NCBI RefSeq assembly: GCF_031755915.1
Contig: NC_083379.1
Location: 26,474,001-26,538,000 of the forward strand
DNA from: Ziziphus jujuba
Taxonomy: Eukaryota > Streptophyta > Magnoliopsida > Rosales > Rhamnaceae
Length of the DNA: 64,000 nt
Direction of reading: 5' to 3'
A program made the position numbers and the translations under genes. The notes under the pieces are model-generated. The model was not told where the DNA came from, did no database searches, and saw nothing but the letters and a program-made list of their open reading frames with translations. Below are positions 1-10,483 of the stretch, piece after piece; the stretch's first letter is position 1; each line of letters begins with the position of its first letter.

Positions 1-843
1 ACAACCTTACTGCCTTTATCTAGAAAGTAATTCATTCTCAAAAGGGCTTGTCCATACCTGAAGATAACAGACCTGTGTTAAGTATCCAAGTGGTGGAGGC
101 TGATACATCGGACACCATACATCGGACATTTTATATTGGACACCTTATATCGGACACCCATCCATCGGACATTTTATATCGGACACCTATGCCTCGAACA
201 TCAGATCTTGGACTTCAGACATCTAACATAACTTAGTACGAACATCAGGCAGACATAAGTTAGCTCGGACATCAAACATAAGTCAGCTTAGTTGTCAAAC
301 TAGTCAACTCGTTTTCTAATTTGTGTTTGACTTTTTTTTGGATTTTTATTTATTTATTTGTTGGACAAATAAGTTTAGAAAAGTTTTTATTTTATTATTT
401 TGTTTGTAAATTAATTAATTCCTAATTGAAAATAAAGGAATTAATTAATCAGATTAGGAAAAGGAAAGATTCGGTCAAGCTAGAACTCTTCATTGTGTGG
501 CCGATTTTTCCTAGGGTTTTTAGGGTTTATTTTGTTTCTTTCAAAGCCTATTTAAAGGCTTATTTTTCAATAAGAAGACAACTTTGATTTGATTGAGGAA
601 ATACTTATGAAATAATTATCTCTTTGTTCTTTGAGAACACCTAAAACATCATTAGAGAATTGGTTGTTTTAGCTTGACTTATCAATAGGTTTTCCATCCC
701 CTATTGTGGCGTCTACATTATACCAAGGTTTCTAACCACAGGTTGGTTAGGGGTTGAGGTCAATTCCATTAGAACTTGAACTTAATTAAGATCCGGGCTA
801 ATATAATACGGGTTTAGGAGCAGGTCGTCCTAGATTCGTATCA
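1..843 (+). repeat. Ty3/gypsy LTR, 3' part, plus orientation
   Basis: This is the plus-strand counterpart of the LTR family seen in minus orientation at 8720-9868 and 46122-47243. It has the same order of landmarks: the polyprotein tail motif QKGLSIPED near the start, paired ATTAATTA blocks, a TATTTAAA TATA-like box near 548, and a terminus GATTCGTATCA at 843. The 5' part lies outside the window. No primer-binding site follows; minus-strand gag sequence starts immediately, so this is a 3' LTR or solo LTR inserted into gypsy copy F. The LTR family is clear, but the identity of the parent element is not known. Confidence 0.85.
120..205 (+). repeat. 43-bp degenerate tandem repeat in LTR
   Basis: A block beginning CATCGGACATTTTATAT starts at 120 and again at 163, a 43-bp period, with shorter ATCGGACA echoes on both sides as far as about 290. 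The other gypsy LTRs in the window lack this array, so it is a private expansion of this copy or subfamily. Confidence 0.7.
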
Positions 844-1249
844 CAATGTGTCCTTGTCCCTGGCACTTAAAACAAACAATATCTTTAGTCCTTGAACGTT
901 TAGGATCAGATTTACCTTCAGATTTGTGTGCTTGAACAAGGTCAGCTTGGTTATCTTTCCTTGGTCGAATGGCACTTCCTTCACCTTGATTTGGTTTTAA
1001 CCTTGGCTCAAACGTGGGGTTGCTTCTCCAACAAGTTGAATTTACCCACCAACTGCTTGAAACACCTCCAAACCGTGATCTTGTACCCCTCCTTTTGAAT
1101 TGATGCTCTAATTTAATAGCCACATGTAACATCTCCTCCAATTCCATATACTGTTGCAATTCTAGTTGATTGGCTATCTCACGATTCAAACCACCTAAAA
1201 ATCTTGCCATGGTTGCTTCCCTATCTTCATTCATGCTCAATCTCATCAT
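844..1249 (-). pseudogene. gypsy gag fragment (copy F)
   Basis: Reading leftwards from 1249, the frame gives the C-terminal half of a plant gypsy Gag: the segment NEDREATMARFLGGLNREIA, then a helix ending in HQFKRRG, then a basic linker, then a CCHC knuckle beginning CFKCQGQGH. The frame is cut in the knuckle by the plus-strand LTR ending at 843, so the last knuckle cysteine is lost. The N-terminal half of gag is missing: the MMRLSM start abuts leader sequence at about 1250. Matching stretches in copies A (6628-6975) and D (44187-44606) show what is absent. Not functional. Confidence 0.85.
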
Positions 1250-1730
1250 GATCCCAAGTATATTTTAATTTAACTTATCAACAAAACAGTAGCTAAAGCA
1301 AGTAATACCGAATGAATTAACAAAACCTAGTTTTCGGCTTTTCTAGGCAAAATACGACAAATCAACAAGAAACGTTTGGAATTAATAAGAATTGGACCAT
1401 ATGGTAAGAAATTCATAATCCAAGAATCAAATTTTAAAGAAAGAAATTCAAACTCAAGCAAGAATCAATTTGAACAAAATTAAAGAGTAGTGTTGGTTGT
1501 TGTTCTTATAATTCTAGTTGTGTATCAATTCCATTAACTAATTTTAATCCAATAATTTAAGCATCCAAAATTCAAATATCCAGCAACAAAATAATTCTCC
1601 AGCAACTCCAAATACTGAATAAATGATCAAAAAATCAGCAGCTCTAAGAAATTTCCAGCAACAAATTTCAACACCAAATTCAACAAACCGAATATTTTTT
1701 TTATTTGGCTTTTTTTTTTGACTCATAGAA
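1250..1730 (-). other. gypsy 5' leader fragment (copy F)
   Basis: Non-coding sequence collinear with the leaders of copies A (about 7766-8230) and D (about 45225-45700). It includes AACAAAACAGTAGC, the TCGGCTTTTCTAGGCAAAAT block and the poly-T run ending ACTCATAG. It is fused to internal gag codons at about 1250, which marks a deletion of roughly 0.6 kb of gag. It stops at 1730 where the LTR of copy A begins. Confidence 0.8.
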
Positions 1731-2823
1731 TGATACGAACCTAGGACGACCTACTTCTAAATCCGTATTATATTAGCTCGGATCCAATTATATTAGTGGT
1801 CACCTTGACTGCTAACCAACCTGTGATTAGAAACCTTGGTATATAATGAAGATGCCACAATTGGTGATGAAAGACCTATTGATAAGTCAAACTAAAACAC
1901 TCATTTACTAATGGGGTTTTAGGTGTTCAAAAGAACAAAGAGAATTCAATCTCACAAATAAATTTCTATATAAATTCAAGTTGTCTTCTTATTGAAAAAA
2001 TAAGCCTTTAAATAGGCTACAAAGTCACAAATAAAACCTTAAAAAAACTAAGCTAAAACTGGCCATGCTTGTTGTTTCCTAAAGGTGGCCGAAATTTGCA
2101 TCTTTCCTAAACTAATTTGGATTAATTAATTTCCTTATTTTGAATTAGGAATTAATTAATTTACAATGAAAATAATAAAACAATAACTTTCCTAAACTTA
2201 TTTATCCAGCAAATAAATAAATAAAATGCAAAAAGTAATGGTAATTTCCTAAAACAAAAAGTATAATCAAATTAGGAAACTAAAATACTAGCTTTTTGAC
2301 TAAGTTGACTTTGACCAATTTGAGCTCCAAATCAGCTTCTATATGCTTTTTAGGATGCCAAATAAGCTTATTATGGAGTCTCACACGTTGCCGTTGCTTG
2401 GAAGAAAGAGAAAAAACCAACTTAGCAAAATATAGTAAAGCCAGCACAAAATACAACAAAAACCGGCCAATCTTCATGCCATGTGCAAACCCCCTGTTTG
2501 TATGCCTCTGAAACTACCTTGACTTGATTCCATGACCTCTTAGACATATGTATTGAATCCATGAAGCATTGGAACCATTTCATGCTGCCCGGGCTCCATA
2601 AATACACCAAAACCGCTCTTTGGGTCTGTATCGGTTTCCACCACTTGTATTCTCAGAACAGGGCTTGGATCTTCAGGTATGGACAAGTCTTTTTGAGTAT
2701 GAATTATTCCCTGGATAAAGGCAGCAATATTGTCTTAAAATTCTTAGCTTGAGCCCTAATGATCGGCCCGGTCTTCATCCGTATCGGGTCGGCACCCCAG
2801 CTGGTTCGAGCAGATTCACATCA
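1731..2823 (-). repeat. 3' LTR of gypsy A
   Basis: On the minus strand it begins TGATGTGAATC directly after the polypurine tract and ends GGTTCGTATCA, giving TGAT...ATCA termini, 1093 bp. It contains the polyprotein tail (GPIIRAQAK near 2770) and a TATTTAAA TATA-like box near 2010. The stretch at about 2460-2600 differs from the 5' LTR of the same element. Confidence 0.9.
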
Positions 2824-4110
2824 TTCCCCTCCTCTTGAAAAGGATTTGCACTCAAATCAAAGTCATCACCAGCAGAAAAAGGAAACAAATTTGTAACATT
2901 AAATGTAGCACTAACATTATACTCACCTGGCAAATCAAGTTTGTAAGCATTGTCATTTATCCATTCCAAAACTTGAAAAGGTCCATCTCCTCTTGGCATT
3001 AATTTGACTTCCGCTGTTCGGGAAATATCTCATTCCTTAAGTGTAACCAAACCCAATCTCCAGGTTCAAAGACAACTTGCTTTTGGCTTTGATTAGCATT
3101 CCTTGCATATTGCTCGGTCCTCCTCTTAATATTTGCCTTAGTCTTTTCATAAATCTGCTTTACAAAATTAGCTTTTTGTTTTCCATCTAGATTAGTACTC
3201 TCACTTAAAGATAAAGGTGTTAGATCTAATGGAGTCAAAGGATTAAAACCATAAATAATTTCAAATGGAGTAAATTTAGTCAGTGAATGAAAAGACCTAT
3301 TATAAGCAAATTCAACATGTGGCAAACATTCCTCCCAAGTTCTTAAATTTCTACTAAGTAATGATTTCAACAATGCAGACAAAGTCCTATTCACTCCTTC
3401 TATTTGTCCATCAATTAGTGGATGACAAGTAGTTGAAAATAAAAGCTTATAAAAGCTTAGTACCTAACTTAGCCCATAAAGTTTTCCAAAAATAACTTAA
3501 GAACTTAGCATCCCTATCCGAAACAATATTCGTAGGCATTCCATGCAATCTCACAATTTCTTTGAAAAATAAATTAGCAACATTGGCTGCATCATCAGTT
3601 TTATTACATGCAATAAAATGTGCCATCTTAGAAAATCTATCTATAACAACAATATTGAATCCTTATCTGTCCTTGACCTAGGCAAACCAAGAATAAAATC
3701 TATAGACAAATCTACCTAAGGATAGGAAGGAATCGGCAAAGGATGGTACAATCCGTACGGTTTCAACGTGGACTCGGTCTTTTGGCATTTCAAGCACCTT
3801 TCACATATTCTCTCAACATCTCTCTTCATGTAAGGCCAATAAAAATTTTCTATCAGAAAGGATAAAGTTTTAAAAACAGTAAAATGACCCATTAAACCAC
3901 CCCCATGACCTTCCCGAACTAGTAACTCTGGAATGCTATAATTAGGCACACAAAGTTCATTTTTCCTAAACAAATTCCCTTTAAATATGTAAAATTTATT
4001 AAATCCATGTTTCAAATAGGTCCTAAATATTTCTCCAAAGTCCCTATCATGCTCATAAAGTTCCTTTAATTGTTCAAAACCAAGCAATCTAGCATATAAA
4101 GTAGAAAAGA
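2775..4110 (-). pseudogene. gypsy A integrase
   Basis: DDE integrase remnant that would insert the cDNA into the genome. It is read leftwards in several frames. An HHCC zinc finger lies at about 3760-3900 ([12 protein letters not shown] ... CERCLKCQ). The catalytic core covers about 3390-3720, with the second acidic motif in IVSDRDAKF and the third in the stretch ending EGVNRTLS. Then come the [12 protein letters not shown] block (about 3280-3320) and the C-terminal domain GPFQVLEWINDNAYKLDLPG (2930-2995). The reading frame crosses the polypurine tract at 2824-2836 and ends inside the LTR. Stops near 3420-3460 and 3715 and a frameshift near 2999 break it. Confidence 0.85.
2824..2836 (-). other. 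polypurine tract of gypsy A
   Basis: On the minus strand AAGAGGAGGGGAA sits directly before the LTR start TGATG. It is also coding, within the C-terminal integrase frame. It is the expected plus-strand priming site. Confidence 0.85.
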
Positions 4111-4129
4111 GGACATACCTTCAGGATAA

Positions 4130-5504
4130 TGCATCGGCAACCAGATTTTCCTTACCTTTCTTGTAACAGATCACATATGGAAAGGTCTCAATGAATTCAA
4201 TCCACTTAGCATGCCTTTGGTTGAGCTTTCCTTGGCCTTTTATGTGCTTCAAAGATTTATGATCCGTATGAATCACAAATTCTTTTCGCATGAGATAATG
4301 CTACCACGTTTCCAAAGCCCTCACCAAAGCATACATCTCCTTGTCATAGGTCGAGTAGTTTAGTGCAGTTCCGTTTAATTTCTCACTAAAGTAGGCTATG
4401 AGCCTTCCTTCTTGCATTAATAAAGCTCCAATACCTACACCCAAAGCATCACATTCAATTTCAAAAGTTTTAGAAAAATTTGGCAAAACTAATAAAGGTG
4501 CATTACATAATTTTTCTTTCAATAAATTAAAAGATTTTTCTTGTACTTTCCCCCATTTAAAACCAACATTCTTCTTTACAACTTCATTCAAAGGTGCTAC
4601 AATGGTACTAAAGTCCTTGACAAATCTTCGATAAAAACTTGCCAAGCCATGAAAGCTCCTAACTTGAGTGATAGAAGTTGGCGTCGGCCATTCCTTGATT
4701 GCTTGAACTTTACATTGATCAACTTTGATTCCTGCAGCACTTACTACAAATCCTAGGAAAACAAACTCATCTTTGCAAAAGTCACAATTTTTCATGTTAG
4801 CAAATAACCTTTCTTTTCTAAGAGTATTTAAAACTTGCCTAAGATGTTTAACATCTCATCTAAGTTTCGACTATATACTAAATATCATCAAAATATACAA
4901 CTACAAATTTACCAATAAATGGACGCATAACATGATTCATAAGCCTCATGAAAATATTAGGTGCATTAGTTAAACCAAAAGACATGACTAACCATTCATA
5001 CAGCTCATATTTAGTCTTAAATTTGATTTTCCATTCATCACCTTCTTTCATCCTTATTTGATGGTATCCACTCCTAAGATCAATTTTAGTGAACATGCAA
5101 GCACCATGCAATTCATCAAGCATATCATCTAATCTAGGAATTGGATGTCTATATTTAATGGTGATATTATTTATAGCCCTACAATCCATGCACATTCTCC
5201 AAGAACTATCTTTTTTAGGCACTAATAAAATAGGAACAGCACATGGACTTATACTCTCACGAATGTAACCTTTATCAAGTAACTCACTTACCTGCTTTTA
5301 TAGCTCTTTTGTTTCTTCAGGATTACTTCTATATGCAGGTCTATTTGGTATGGCAACCCCTGGAACAAAGTTAATTTGATGTTCAATCCCTCTAATAGAT
5401 GGTAATCCATTTGGAATTTCATCCGGAAAGACATCTCCAAAATCTTGCAAAAGAGAAAGAATTGAAACTTGGCAATTCAAGTTCTTCAAACTTAGCTTGA
5501 TCAT
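4130..5504 (-). pseudogene. gypsy A reverse transcriptase-RNase H
   Basis: RT begins around 5504 with DFGDVFPDEIPNGLPSIRGI and continues with [28 protein letters not shown] and [18 protein letters not shown]. The catalytic YFDD box lies at about 4882-4898. The connection and RNase H follow at 4301-4795 ([53 protein letters not shown]) and 4130-4300 ([12 protein letters not shown]). The RNase H catalytic order D-E-D is visible in part. A stop near 5298 and shifts near 4800-4880 and 4300 separate the pieces, so no single protein can be made. Confidence 0.9.
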
Positions 5505-6260
5505 TAAAAAAATTATCTTTATAAATCATGACCAGCAATGGTTTCTTACTCAAGATAGCTTTATTAACATCCCCAAAACTCAAATAAAATTTTTTATTTT
5601 TCCTTTCTTTTCTTTCTTTTTCTTTCTTCCACTCAGTTTGGCTCTCACTCTCCTCTTTTATCACTTCTCTCACACTCTCGGGTTTCTCTCCCCTTCTCAC
5701 CTCACTTTGGGCTTTCCCATAATTTTTCCACTCATTTGAGTCTTAGATCACTTACCTGGTTGGTTTCACACGACTTGGACTCCTTGGATAGGTGTCGTTG
5801 CCGTGGGGGCTATGCTAGTTCTCTCCTTGAGTTGTTTGGCCACCCTCCTTTGTTGTATTTGTATTTTATCTTTGTACACCTCTTTGGGAGTTAATGCCTC
5901 CAACTTAACCTTTTTACCTTTAAATCTAAAAATAATACTATTCTCTCTACCATAATGAACAGCATCTTTATCAAATTGCCAAGGCCTACCAAGTAAAATA
6001 TGTCCCCCATGCATAGGCACAACATCACACAAAACCACATCCACATATTTATCAATGCTAAGTTTTACTTTAGCTTGTTTATTAACTTTCATCTCACCAC
6101 TATCATTAAGTCATTGTAACCTATAAGGTTCGGGATGTTTAATTATTGTCAAGCCTAGTTTATCTGCCACAAAATTACTAATTACATTGGTACAACTTCC
6201 ACTGTCGATAATATACTACAAACCTTACCTTGGATTTCACATCGGGTGTGGAAGATGTTC
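5505..6260 (-). pseudogene. gypsy A protease and charged linker
   Basis: Retroviral-type aspartic protease that would process the polyprotein. The active-site stretch reads IDSGSCTNVIS near 6185-6215, but a one-base length change puts it out of frame with the upstream reading. Downstream at 5766-6092 come MKVNKQAKVKLSIDKYVDVV and the flap-distal block HILLGRPWQFDKDAVHYGRE. A Lys/Glu-rich linker (about 5505-5700, EKKKERKERKNKKFYLSFGD-like) joins it to RT, as in copies D and E. Confidence 0.85.
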
Positions 6261-6420
6261 TCTCTTTGAATTTCATCCTCATCTTTGTATGCAGCCAGCA
6301 CTCTACTAGAATCAAAGTTTTAGCCTCACCTTCAAGCTCTTCCTCCTGCTCTTGCTCGGTTTCATCACCACTTTCCTCACTTTCCGATTCTAGCTCACCA
6401 TTACCCTTCTGCACCATGAT

Positions 6421-7581
6421 CATTCTATTCAGGCATTGGCTAGTGATGTGTCCTCGTCCCTGACACTTAAAACAAATAATTTCTCTTGATCTTGAAGGTT
6501 TAGGATCAGATTTTACCTCATTCCTTGGTGCTTGGACAGATTAGGTTTTGGACTCCTTTTTTGGCCAATTGGAACTTTCTTCAACAAGTTTCAGTTATAG
6601 ATTTGAATCGTAGATGGGATGGCTTCTTCAAGCACTTGAATTTGATCTTCTACTGTTGGAAACACCCCCAAACCATGAGCCTACACCCCTCCTCTTGAAC
6701 TGATGCTCTAATTTAATAGCCACATGCAACATCTCCTCTAATTCCACATACTGTTGCAATTCTAGTTGATTGGCTATTTTACAATTCAAACCACCAAGGA
6801 ATCTTGCCATGGTTGCTTCTGTATCCTCATTCATGCTTAACCTCATCATAAGCATCTCCATCTCCTTGTAATAATCCTCCACAGACCTACTTCCTTGAGA
6901 TAAAGATTGAACCCTTTGACGCAGCAACCTATGATATTGTGATGGTAAAAATTGCTTCCTCATGGCTCCTTTCAATCATCGCCATGTAGTGATCAAGTCA
7001 TCACCAACTCTCCTTCAGGTGTTTTGCTCATTGGTTTACCATTGGAGTGCATAAGGACCAAACTCCATTGCTGCCAACTTCACCTTCTTGGCCTCGGAAT
7101 AATTATGACAATAAAAAATCATCTCCATTCTCTCCTCCCATTCCAAATATCCCTCCAGATCACTTTTTTCCATGAAAGGTGGAATGTTTACCTTGATATT
7201 CCCTAGATCATTATCTTCATTGCTTGCTAGTCACCCACCAATTGGCCTTTCGTGAGGTTCAAAAATTTCATCAAACCCCTCATCTAAGTCATCTCCAAAG
7301 TTACTTCCCCTGAATTCCTCTCTTGGTCGCCCTCGACCTCGACCTCGACCTCCATGAGCATTTAACCTTATATTTGGCCCTCCTTATGATGTTTCTATCC
7401 TGTCCATCCTTTGATCTATGTTATAAAATTGGGCATCCATCTGCTGCAATTGCTCCAATATAGCCTTCATGTCCGTTTGCTCACTACTCCACGTAGCTCG
7501 AGAACCACCATGGAATCCTACAGACTCTTCTTCATTAATTCTTAAAGGTGGATCTCCTCTTCTCACCCTTGAATCTGCCAT
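6421..7581 (-). pseudogene. gypsy A gag
   Basis: The start is chosen at 7581: MADSRVRRGDPPLRINEEES matches the gag starts at 45020 and 47797. It is followed by an RG-rich patch (GGRGRGRGRP, about 7330-7360). The conserved core has LEWEERMEMIFYCHNYSEAK (about 7120-7170), then VEDYYKEMEMLMMRLSMNED and KIANQLELQQYVELEEMLHV at 6628-6975. A complete CCHC knuckle (CFKCQGRGHITSQC) lies near 6430-6475. Stops occur near 7384, 7240 and 6975. Gag forms the virus-like particle and packages RNA; this copy cannot. Confidence 0.88.
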
Positions 7582-8704
7582 GTTAGTATGAATAATGCAA
7601 AATAAATATATTCTCACCAAAAATCACTCCCTCACGTGTTTCACTCAATCAAGATCTCGACACTAATTTCGGTTTTTACCCTCTTTTAAGCTCACACACT
7701 CTTGCCTTTTTCCACTCTATGAATTATCTCAAAGTTCTAATTAAAACACCCATAAACAGAAATTAGATCACAAGTATGTTTAATTAAACTTATCAATCAA
7801 ACAGTAGTGAAAAGAAAGCAATACCGAATGAATTAACAAAACCTCATTTTCGGCTTTTCTAGGCAAAATAAGGCAAATCAACAAGAAACTTTTGGAATTA
7901 ATAAGAACTGGACTAGATGGTAAGAAATTAATAATCCAAGAATGAAATTTTAGAGAAAGAAATTCAAACTCAAACAAGAATCAATTTGGACAAAATTAAA
8001 GAATAGTGTTGGTTGTTGTTCTTGTAATTCTAGTTTTGTATCAATTCTTTTAACTAATTTTAATCCAAATAATTTAAACACCCAAAATTCAAATATCTAG
8101 CAACAAAAATAATTCTTCAGCAACTCCAACTATTGAATAAATAATCAATCAAACAGCAGCTTTAAGAAATTTCCAGCAACAAATTTCGATACCAAATTCA
8201 ACAAACCGAATTTTTTTTAGTTTTTTTTTTTCTTTTAATTTGGCTTTCTTTATTTTTTTATTTTTTTTATTTTTTATTTTTTACTCACATACCGTAAAAC
8301 AACTGCAGTAACAAGAATCAACACCAAAATTGCAATTGCAACACCAAATAATCACTAAACTTGTGGCCTCCAACCAAAACAAAAAGAAAAAAAAACAAAT
8401 TATGCAATTTTTTTTTTTTGAATATATGAATGCAAATATTTAAGAATAAAACAACAAAGAAAAATCAACAAAAACCAAAATTAACAAGAACAATGATGAA
8501 AAAACAACCAACAAACTAGGAAACAAAAATACGGTAAAACAAGGAAATCCTAATTTAGCTAGGAATGAATTTTTTTAGTTTTTAATTTTTTAAAAATGTA
8601 GAATGTGTATGATGATAGAAGCTACCTTAACCTAATGCTAAAATTGCAGAACAATACAAAAACAAATAAAGTAAATAAAGATAGATCAAACCTAAATAAA
8701 ATTT
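7582..8704 (-). other. 5' untranslated leader of gypsy A
   Basis: About 1.1 kb between primer site and gag, with no conserved frame. It contains long poly-T/poly-A runs (8210-8290, 8409-8421) and the shared blocks TCGGCTTTTCTAGGCAAAAT and GCAGTAACAAGAATCAACAC seen in the leaders of D and E. The full leader length is similar in all copies. Confidence 0.75.
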
Positions 8705-8717
8705 GTCTCTGATACCA
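8705..8717 (-). other. primer-binding site of gypsy A
   Basis: Minus strand TGGTATCAGAGAC, one base off the complement of the 3' end of plant initiator-Met tRNA (TGGTATCAGAGCC). It is separated from the LTR end by two bases. Confidence 0.88.
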
Positions 8718-8719
8718 AA

Positions 8720-9868
8720 TGATACAAACCTAGGACGATTTGCTCCTAAACCTGTATTATATTAGCCCAGATCTAATTATGTTCAAGTTCTAATGGTCAC
8801 CTTGATCTCTAACCAACCTGTGATTAGAAACCTTGGTATATAATGAAGACACCACAATAGCTGATGGAAGGCCTACTGATAAGTCAAACTAAAACACTCA
8901 TTCACTAATGGTGTTTTAGGTTTTCAAAATAATAAAGAGAATTCAATCTCACAAACAAATTTCTGTATAATATTCAGGCTGTCTTCTCATTGAAAAAATA
9001 AGCCTTTAAATAGGCTACAAAGTCATAAATAAAACCCTAAAAAAACTAAGCTAAAACTAGCCATGCTTGTTGTTTCCTAAATGTGGTCAAATTTCACTAC
9101 TTTCCTAAGTCTAATTTCTAATTAATAAATTTCTTTATTTTGGAATTAGGAATTAGTTAATTTACAATTAAAATAATAAAATATTAACTTTCCTAAATCA
9201 CTTTTTCCAGCAAATAAATAAATAGAAACCAAAATTAAAGGTAATTTTCTAAAACAAAAAGTAGAAATCAAATTAGGAAACTAAAATACTAGCTTTTTGA
9301 CTAAGTTGACTTTGATCAATCTTTGACTTGATCAATCTTTGACCAATTTGAGCTCCAAATCAGCTTCTATATGCTTTTTAGGATACCAAATAAGATTATT
9401 ATGGAGTCCCACATGTTTCCCTTGCTTGGAGGAAAGAGAAAAAGCCAACTCAGTAAAATACAGTAAAGCCAGCAAATAATACAGCAAAAATCGACCATTT
9501 TCTCTCTCATGCACACACCACTTAAATGAAAAGAAAAGCTTTGGTCATGACCAGTTCCCATGAATTCCTAGTGATATTAAGTGAATTCAAGAAGATTTGA
9601 ACCTATTTCCCGCTACTCAAAATCCATAAATGCACAAAAATCGCTACCGGGGTCAGTATTGGCTTCCACAATTTGTATGCTCAAAACAGGTCTTGGATCT
9701 TCGGGTATGGACAAGCCCTTTTGGGAATGAATTATACCCTGGATAAAGGCAGCAAGGTTGTCCTTAAACTTCTTGGCTTGAGCCCTAATGATCGGCCCGG
9801 TCTTCATCCATATCAGGTCAGCACCCTAGCGGGTTGTCGGTTGTGGGGGCTCGGGCGGATTCGCATCA
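8720..9868 (-). repeat. 5' LTR of gypsy A
   Basis: 1149 bp with termini TGATGCGAATC...GTTTGTATCA on the minus strand. A TATTTAAA TATA-like box is near 9005-9012. It encodes the polyprotein tail start MKTGPIIRAQAKKFKDNLAA at 9613-9807. In the segment 9480-9600 it resembles the LTR of copy D, not the 3' LTR of its own element, and it carries a local TTTGATCAATC duplication near 9310-9345. Confidence 0.9.
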
Positions 9869-9973
9869 CTTGAGCTTTAGTAATTGGCCTAGTTCTCATC
9901 ATTAAGCTTTTTATTCTTTTTCTTGTCTCTTTCTTCTTTTTCTTTTTTTTTTTCACACGTTATCTTTTCCTTT
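9869..9973 (-). repeat. Diverged gypsy LTR scrap
   Basis: The first 45 bases align by eye with the LTR stretch CTTGAGCCCTAATGATCGG at about 9776-9800, with many changes, then break down into pyrimidine-rich sequence. It suggests that a further, older LTR lay to the right of copy A. Low information content limits certainty. Confidence 0.45.
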
Positions 9974-10430
9974 TAATAATGTTCAGAAAATGAACTTAAG
10001 GTTTGAGAACTAGTGTTTGACAGAAAAGAAAATGAAAGGAAAAACAAGAAAAGCTGAGAAAACCAGCAAGTGATAATGTTCAGAAAATGAACTTAAGGTT
10101 TGAGAACTGGTGTTTGGCAGAAAAAAAAATGAAGAGAAAAATAAGAAAAGCTGAGAAAACCAGCAAGAAAAACGAAAAGAAACAGAGGAAAAATTTCAAA
10201 GAATAATAGACAGAAAAAAAATGATTATTGCTTACACTGTAAAACAGTTCGAGAGCTATTTAAATAGCTCATTACAATCTAAACAACTAGCCAACTAGAA
10301 AGGCAGCTACCAATCTTATTGATACACGTAGGAGGATTAAAAACTGATTTTAGAAAAACTAACTAATTAACTCTGACTGTATAAAAGAAAAGCACGTGCA
10401 AGCACATGGCTATTTTAACAAACTCTAACA
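9974..10430 (-). repeat. 3' LTR of copia element
   Basis: On the minus strand it starts TGTTAGAGTTTG and ends CATTATTA, where the expected final CA has become TA. Its 3' end carries a 97-bp tandem duplication (units starting at 9974 and 10071). Confidence 0.92.
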
Positions 10431-10441
10431 TTCCCCCTCAG
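10431..10441 (-). other. polypurine tract of copia element
   Basis: TGAGGGGGAA on the minus strand lies directly before the LTR start TGTTAGAG. Confidence 0.85.
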
Positions 10442-10483
10442 AAGCAACCTCTTCTTCTTTGTTAAGAAATTCCAATCACTTTC

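Larger units (their letters stand above)
1731..9868 (-). mobile_element. Ty3/gypsy retrotransposon A
   Basis: An 8.1-kb minus-strand element. From right to left it has an LTR (8720-9868), an initiator-Met primer site, a 1.1-kb leader, gag, protease, RT, RNase H, integrase, a polypurine tract and an LTR (1731-2823). RT before integrase places it in Ty3/gypsy. No chromodomain was recognised after the integrase; the tail instead carries GPIIRAQAK. Frameshifts and stops break every domain. The flanks do not share a 5-bp duplication (TAGAA at left, CTTGA at right), and the two LTRs differ strongly in one segment, so it may be a recombinant of two copies. Confidence 0.9.

Noticed and set aside
48..236. 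A short host gene at the left edge
   Set aside because: Its first part is the gypsy polyprotein tail (SIPEDNRPVLSIQVVEA) that recurs in every LTR of this family; the rest is the 43-bp tandem repeat.
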